The notes under the pieces were generated by a model. The model saw only the letters and a list, made by a program, of their open reading frames with translations, searched no databases and was not told the DNA's origin. Both the position numbers and the translations under genes were made by a program. 10,245 nucleotides of DNA from JBKHYJ01 sp046565505 (GTDB taxonomy: Bacteria > Acidobacteriota > Blastocatellia > UBA7656), in the NCBI GenBank assembly GCA_046565505.1, contig JBKHYJ010000052.1, positions 1 through 10,245 of the forward strand. The letters run 5' to 3'. Below, one piece after another: positions 6,618 through 10,245 of this stretch (position 1 is the stretch's first letter; every line of letters begins with the position of its first letter).

Positions 6618-7541
6618 ATGAGCTTGATTAAAGGTTTAAATCAAAGGCGATTGATGGCTGTCGTGCTGGCAGTCGCCTGCGTCATCGCGGCGGGCGAAGT
6701 CATGTGGGGCGCGTCAAGGTCCCCGGCTGAGGCGTCTTCTAAAGATAAACAGAACTTGCAAGAGCGGTTACGTAAAGGGGCCGGCAGCGAAATACGATTC
6801 GCGTCCGCAGACGCCTCGCCTGAGCAGATAGAGGCGGCGGTCAAGTCTACAGACGACTTCATCTACTGGCGCTCCGGACTAAAGATGTCAGACAAAACAA
6901 GGAAGGATGTGGCTAGGGCCGAAAGTGACGTCCTGAAAGGCAAGGCCAAACGCATCACCCTCAGTGATCTGACTGATGGCCTCACGCAGGTAGCGGTAGA
7001 CCGGCTGGCGACCCTTACGGACGAAGAGATTCGGCTGGCGGCTGAAGCCTCCTCAGACGACAGTGGTGAAATTCGTTCGCGAGCGGACGGCAAGTGGGGC
7101 GTCTTGACTAAGGAGGAGTTAATTCGGCAGGCGAGATCCGGTCGCGAGTGGAGCAGGCGGGGTGACTCGGCACTAGGGGCCGCGTTGCGTCCGATGATTG
7201 AAGAAGAAGTAAATGATCGTGCGGCATCGCTGAGCGCTGCCTTGCCCGATCAGTTCGGACAAGTCGCCACACAGGGAATCACTCCGACACAGGCGCTCCT
7301 GATCGGTTACTCTGTGACAGCCGATGATCCACTGACTGACTCACGAAGCGACATCATGCTGGCGCTCGTTCAGAGGAGAATGGACGCCCGGCAAACAAGG
7401 GAGCAGAAGAAGTTGCAGAAGGATGTGTCCGGGCGACCTTACGGACCGCGCGGGCTGGTACATCCGTCAGCGGCGTATCTGTTCTTTGACAGGGCTGCGG
7501 TGGACAAGCTCCTGAATCTAAGCGAAGGGGGTAAAAAGTAA
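6618..7541 (+). CDS. Exported or membrane-anchored protein of unknown function
   Basis: A 307-aa protein that I do not recognise. The first 30 residues form a signal-type sequence: a basic start (K and RR), then a hydrophobic run LMAVVLAVACVIAAG, with AEASS as a possible cleavage region. The rest is hydrophilic, mostly helical in appearance and rich in Asp, Glu, Arg and Ala, with no cysteines and no recognisable catalytic motif. Acidic and basic residues alternate, with SGEIRSRADGKWGVLTKEEL near the middle and QKKLQKDVSGRPYGPRGLVH near the end. The ATG is supported by AAGGAGG at 6604. The stop codon overlaps the next ATG (TAATG), so its expression is likely coupled to the lipoprotein gene. 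It is divergent from the CHAT gene, so a shared control region is plausible, and it is a candidate partner or substrate, but nothing in the sequence shows this. Confidence 0.75.
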   Translation: MSLIKGLNQRRLMAVVLAVACVIAAGEVMWGASRSPAEASSKDKQNLQERLRKGAGSEIRFASADASPEQIEAAVKSTDDFIYWRSGLKMSDKTRKDVARAESDVLKGKAKRITLSDLTDGLTQVAVDRLATLTDEEIRLAAEASSDDSGEIRSRADGKWGVLTKEELIRQARSGREWSRRGDSALGAALRPMIEEEVNDRAASLSAALPDQFGQVATQGITPTQALLIGYSVTADDPLTDSRSDIMLALVQRRMDARQTREQKKLQKDVSGRPYGPRGLVHPSAAYLFFDRAAVDKLLNLSEGGKK

Positions 7542-8221
7542 TGAAAAAGATTTTATTTGGTCTTTCTCTCTCTCTTACGCTTATCTTTTCGGCGTGCTCA
7601 TTCGGTGATTCCACCTGCACTTACCCCAACGCCGCCCCTGCGGGAACGCCCTGGAGCATCGTTTACAGTGATCAGGTGACAGTACGAAGCGGTAACGCCA
7701 AAGCGAATGGGGACATTACGATTCCGAAGATTGGCGGGGAAACTTGCAATCAGTTGCGCCTCCGATTGGTAATCGGCAGGAACTTCGGTTTAGCCCTCTC
7801 GGCCAGTCCGGCGTCTGTATATCTGCCTAGTCCTCCCACGTCGGGAACCGTCACCGGCCGGAGCTTTGATGCTACCTATGGGGTGCCAAGAGTCGATTAT
7901 TTTGATAGCAACGGCTATCTGATCGGGTCGGCATACGCGACTTCCGTGTCGAGTGATGGAACCTGGTTGCAGGCAGCCATGCCTGACCTATCCTCCGCTT
8001 ACTCAGGTACCTATCAGGTAAAAGTCACCAATAAAACATACAGTGGCTACTACCTGAATATAGTCGGCTCTGCAACCATGACCGGATGGGGCCGAGATCG
8101 GCCTGACAGTGACGGTGACGGGTGGTATGACGATGAGGATTGCGATCCTTACGATCCTTACCTCAACTATAGCTGTACTCAGACCTGTGGGGGCGAGCGT
8201 ACTATCTGCCAGCCCTACTGA
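7541..8221 (+). CDS. Lipoprotein with a MopE-like calcium-binding C-terminus
   Basis: A 226-aa secreted protein. The N-terminus MKKILFGLSLSLTLIFSAC is a lipoprotein signal with a lipobox-like FSAC and lipidation site Cys19; Phe at -3 is slightly unusual. The middle (about 40-180) looks like a beta-sandwich, rich in Ser, Thr, Tyr and Gly with alternating strands (SGTYQVKVTNKTYSGYYLNI). The end carries DSDGDGWYDDEDCDPYDP from Asp189, matching the DxDGDG...DCD motif of MopE-like and thrombospondin type-3 repeats, which bind calcium. Four cysteines cluster in the last 30 residues and could form disulfides. The ATG overlaps the stop of the preceding gene by one base, so the two are probably one operon. 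It likely sits at a membrane surface; its role is unknown. The Lgt-like gene downstream would suit a lipoprotein partner. Confidence 0.75.
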   Translation: MKKILFGLSLSLTLIFSACSFGDSTCTYPNAAPAGTPWSIVYSDQVTVRSGNAKANGDITIPKIGGETCNQLRLRLVIGRNFGLALSASPASVYLPSPPTSGTVTGRSFDATYGVPRVDYFDSNGYLIGSAYATSVSSDGTWLQAAMPDLSSAYSGTYQVKVTNKTYSGYYLNIVGSATMTGWGRDRPDSDGDGWYDDEDCDPYDPYLNYSCTQTCGGERTICQPY

Positions 8222-8319
8222 TGATTGTCTCAGCAACTCTTCAGTCGGCTCGCGAGCGGTTTCGGATCTGCAACCAGCAATCAGAAACGGCTCGATCAAC
8301 TGAAGCATTAGATTCCGGG

Positions 8320-8358
8320 GCGGGGGTGAGCAGGTCGAAGCGAGTTGTTTACCCCCGC
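8320..8358. terminator. Inverted repeat after the lipoprotein gene
   Basis: GCGGGGGT (8320-8327) and ACCCCCGC (8351-8358) are perfect 8-base arms around a 23-base loop, about 100 bases after the lipoprotein stop. They could end the two-gene transcript. The loop is long and there is no T-run, so this is only a candidate. Confidence 0.35.
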
Positions 8359-8399
8359 TTGCGGATGCTTACAACTCAAATGACGCCTCTAACGGAACT

Positions 8400-8444
8400 G
8401 ATGCATTCCCGGAGAACTGGTCTCAAAGTATCCGGGGATGCATC
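8400..8444. promoter_or_regulatory. Strong stem-loop just upstream of the Lgt-like gene
   Basis: GATGCATTCCCGG (8400-8412) pairs with CCGGGGATGCATC (8432-8444): 12 of 13 Watson-Crick pairs plus one G-T, and an added A-T pair closes a 17-base loop. It ends 25 bases before the ATG at 8470. It could be a terminator for the upstream operon, a leader structure controlling the Lgt-like gene, or a remnant of a small mobile element end. No T-run follows. Confidence 0.5.
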
Positions 8445-8469
8445 TGGAACACATTAAGAAGGCTTTATT

Positions 8470-9279
8470 ATGCTGCCAGAACTTCTCAGGATTCCATCCC
8501 TAAATATAACGCTTTCGACTTACGGAGCGTTGCTTACGATCGCGTTTATGTCAGGCATTCAAACATCGGCTTTGCTAGCTGAACGTGACGGATTACCAAA
8601 GGGCAAACTCTACGAATTAGGGGCCTACATGGTGCCTTCGTCTATTGTAGGTACAAAGCTTTTGACGGTCATTATTAGTTGGAATAAATTTGAAAATCAT
8701 TGGGAACAAACCTTGACGTTTGCCGCTTCGACTTCTGTCGGGGCTTACCTGGGCGGCTTCCTGGTGGCGTTAGGGGTAAGCTCGATTTTAACAATGGTTT
8801 GGCACCTACCGTGGCGCAAGGTTGCAGACGCATCAGCGCCAGGACTCGCATTAGGAAATGTGATAGGCCGAATAGGGTGCTTTGCGGCGGGATGTTGTTG
8901 GGGCAAACCGACAACCTCTTGTATAGGAGTTAGATTCCCTGAAAAGGCGCATCAAATGAGCGGTGTGCCGATTGACACCATGATATTACCTACGCAACTG
9001 ATCCAAGCAGGTGCGAACCTATTAAGTTTTATATTTCTTATGTGGCTCTGGAGGCGACGCACTTTCAACGGACAAATAATTCTAGCCTATATTATCCTGT
9101 ATTCGGTGGAGAGATTTACAATAGACTTTTGGCGGGACGACCCGCGCGGCGAATTTTTCGGCCTCGCGACTTCACAAATCATCTCATCAATCTTGCTTCC
9201 GCTTGCCCTTGCATTAATGATTTATTGTTGGCAACAGAAATCGGCTTATAGGCGTAAGTCTTTGACTTGCATCAGATAA
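8470..9279 (+). CDS. Lgt-like membrane protein (prolipoprotein diacylglyceryl transferase family)
   Basis: A 269-aa protein with about six or seven hydrophobic segments. Classical Lgt moves diacylglycerol from phosphatidylglycerol to the lipobox cysteine of prolipoproteins at the inner membrane. Family landmarks are GLALGNVIGRIGCFAAGCCW (Arg134, Cys137, Cys142, Cys143), LPTQLIQ in place of HPTQLYE, and ERFTIDFWRDD near the end. Key differences from the E. coli enzyme are that the GRIGNFINGELWG motif reads GRIGCFAAGCCWG, the HGG motif is absent (YLGG instead), and the late glutamate is Asp. It therefore belongs to a divergent cysteine-containing branch and may have another substrate. GAAGG lies about seven bases before the ATG. 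The gene looks more AT-rich than its neighbours, and its stop lies three bases from an insertion-sequence end, so the C-terminus may have been altered by the insertion. Confidence 0.8.
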   Translation: MLPELLRIPSLNITLSTYGALLTIAFMSGIQTSALLAERDGLPKGKLYELGAYMVPSSIVGTKLLTVIISWNKFENHWEQTLTFAASTSVGAYLGGFLVALGVSSILTMVWHLPWRKVADASAPGLALGNVIGRIGCFAAGCCWGKPTTSCIGVRFPEKAHQMSGVPIDTMILPTQLIQAGANLLSFIFLMWLWRRRTFNGQIILAYIILYSVERFTIDFWRDDPRGEFFGLATSQIISSILLPLALALMIYCWQQKSAYRRKSLTCIR

Positions 9280-9282
9280 AAT

Positions 9283-9581
9283 GGCTCTAGTGCATCCAGC
9301 AGCGAGAGTACATAATCTGCGGAATGAACAACAGCCCTTCTGGCTCCTCATCCCTGTTCAAGGGCCGCCACTTTGATTCAACAATTATCATTCTTTGTGT
9401 TCGCTCGTATATCACCTACGAACTTAGCTGCCGCGACCTGCGCGATATGATGGCTGAGCGCGGCATTGATCTCGCTCATACAACTGCCCTGCGACGGTTA
9501 CAGCGCTACGTCCCTGAGTTCGGAAAGGAGTGGAATCGTTATGCTCGTCCGATAGCCGCCTCCTGGCGCGTAGACGAAACA
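9283..9581 (+). mobile_element. IS6-like element, proximal part, cut by a second insertion
   Basis: The left tip GGCTCTAGTGCATCC starts at 9283, exactly 41 bases before the transposase ATG, the same spacing as in the copy at 1-247. The element is interrupted at 9581/9582, where the end of another IS6-like element begins. It faces rightward, so the two IS6-like copies flanking the island point away from each other. Confidence 0.7.
9324..9581 (+). pseudogene. IS6-family transposase remnant, N-terminal 86 codons
   Basis: The frame encodes MNNSPSGSSSLFKGRHFDST, the helix-turn-helix blocks (YITYELSCRDL, MAERGIDLAHTT, LQRYVPEFGKEW) and the start of the catalytic domain, SWRVDET, which holds the first Asp of the DDE triad. 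Homology ends there, exactly where an inverted IS6-like end begins; the open frame continues into unrelated codons to 9722. Substitutions at usually conserved tryptophans (CVRSYI for CVRWYI, LRRLQ for LRWVQ) suggest decay even before the interruption. The product cannot be a working transposase. Confidence 0.8.
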
Positions 9582-9822
9582 GGTTGTGGCGCATGCCTGG
9601 TGAGAAGAAGGAGGCTTCACTGTTTTGTGATCGAGATTATGCCGCCAAGACAGCCTCCCGATGCTGTTGTACTCGCCTCTCTTCCTGCATCAATTCGGAA
9701 ATATCAAACTGCCCCTCCCTGATCTTGTGGGCCAACTCGATCCCGCTAATAGTGATTGCTGCGTTCCTGAATCGCTTCAATCCCATCATCAGATAGACTC
9801 GCTGCTTCACTCGCCGGTATTG
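9582..9822 (-). mobile_element. Distal end of a second, inverted IS6-like element
   Basis: The segment begins with GGTTGTGGCGCA at 9582, which matches the tip of the left-hand copy (positions 236-247 read in reverse) at 10 of 12 bases. It contains the C-terminal end of a transposase gene on the minus strand. The rest of this element is missing beyond about 9822, where IS66-type sequence takes over. It appears to have inserted into the transposase gene of the element at 9283. Confidence 0.65.
9637..9822 (-). pseudogene. IS6-family transposase remnant, C-terminal end
   Basis: The minus-strand frame reads QYRRVKQRVYLMMGLKRF, then NAAITISGIELAHKIREGQF, and ends at the TAA at 9637-9639. This matches the last part of IS6-type transposases (the RxVKxR...MxGFKxF...AxxTIxGIEL.xxIxKGQF pattern, just after the final catalytic Glu). 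A TGA at 9823-9825 closes the frame upstream, and the rest of the gene is absent. About 61 codons remain. Confidence 0.75.
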
Positions 9823-9826
9823 TCAG

Positions 9827-10245
9827 TGTAAGCACAGCCCCAGTAACGCGCACTTGCTGAGGGAGCTAGTCTATGTAGGAGAAGGGTGGCCAAAGCATCG
9901 GGAGTGGAGCGGCGGGTTAATCAAGTTGCTGCTGGAGATGAAAGAGGAAGTAGAGCGGGCCAGGCAGACAGGCCAGAGGCAGTTGAGCCAAGAAAGCGAG
10001 CAGAGCTTCATAGCCAGGTATGAGAAGTTAGTCGAGCAAGCAATAAAGAGGAACTCGGAGGTAGATAGTAAGCAAGAGGAGGAGGCGGGCGAGCAGGAGC
10101 AAAGTGAAAAAGCCAGGCCTAGAGATCCGACAGCGGGACTGCTGAGGAGGTTAGATGAGAGAAGAGAAGAAGTGCTGAGGTTTATGACAGACCTGGAGGT
10201 GCCGTTCGACAACAACGCGACGGAGCGAGACCTGAGGATGGTGAA
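9827..10245 (+). pseudogene. IS66-type transposase, C-terminal part (truncated at 5' end, runs off the right edge)
   Basis: The open frame (open from 9797) reads CKHSPSNAHLLREL, then LIKLLLEMKEEVERARQTGQ, IARYEKLVEQ, and finally EVLRFMTDLEVPFDNNATER followed by DLRMV at the window edge. This is the C-terminal half of the IS66 DDE domain: the NAHLLREL block and the conserved PFDNN..ERDLRM block that carries the last catalytic Glu. There is no start codon; the N-terminal domains and the first catalytic Asp are missing, because the frame joins directly to the IS6-like remnant. No internal stop is seen. Whether the 3' end of the element is complete lies outside the window. Confidence 0.82.

Noticed and set aside
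8221..8457. Open frame of 78 codons starting in the lipoprotein stop (TGATG overlap)
   Set aside because: The overlap suggests coupling, but the translation has no recognisable features, and the frame runs through both inverted repeats, which fit non-coding DNA better.
9530..9796. 88-codon plus-strand open frame across the IS6-like junction
   Set aside because: It reads out of frame through the first transposase and antisense through the second, so it is an accident of the junction.
9871..10215. 114-codon minus-strand open frame, serine- and leucine-rich
   Set aside because: The opposite strand clearly encodes the IS66 transposase domain; this is its antisense shadow.

Overview
The window looks like an accessory island from a free-living, probably Gram-negative, moderately GC-rich bacterium. 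The TPR-CHAT protein with its SnoaL-like N-terminus, the sigma factor with a long insertion, the zinc-finger anti-sigma protein and the style of the IS6-like transposases together suggest Acidobacteriota (Blastocatellia-like). That is inference from family resemblance; there is no rRNA or other marker gene here.

Layout. Positions 1-247 are the proximal end of an IS6-like insertion sequence reading leftward out of the window. Positions 290-5966 hold three genes on the minus strand, transcribed in the order TPR-CHAT protease-like protein, unusual sigma-70-type factor, membrane-anchored double zinc-finger anti-sigma-like protein. A gene-free stretch (5967-6617) separates them from a divergent plus-strand group: an unrecognised exported protein of 307 aa, a lipoprotein ending in a calcium-binding-type motif (overlapping the previous gene by one base), two inverted repeats, and an Lgt-like membrane protein whose active-site motif differs from classical Lgt. 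Positions 9283-10245 are a nest of insertion-sequence remains: the start of an IS6-like element, interrupted by the inverted far end of a second IS6-like element, followed by the C-terminal part of an IS66-type transposase that runs off the window.

How the genes may work together. The minus-strand genes form a plausible regulatory cassette: a sigma factor, a transmembrane anti-sigma protein to hold it at the membrane, and an exported CHAT protein (His/Cys dyad intact) with a TPR sensor. The divergent genes encode envelope proteins, including a lipoprotein and a possible lipid-modification enzyme, and could be the output or the target. Control of a sigma factor by a CHAT protease is known from type III-E CRISPR systems (TPR-CHAT/Csx30/RpoE), but there is no CRISPR array or Cas gene here, so any functional link is a hypothesis. 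The roughly 9 kb between the two outward-facing IS6-like ends may have moved as a unit, though the two copies are too different to be a recent composite transposon.
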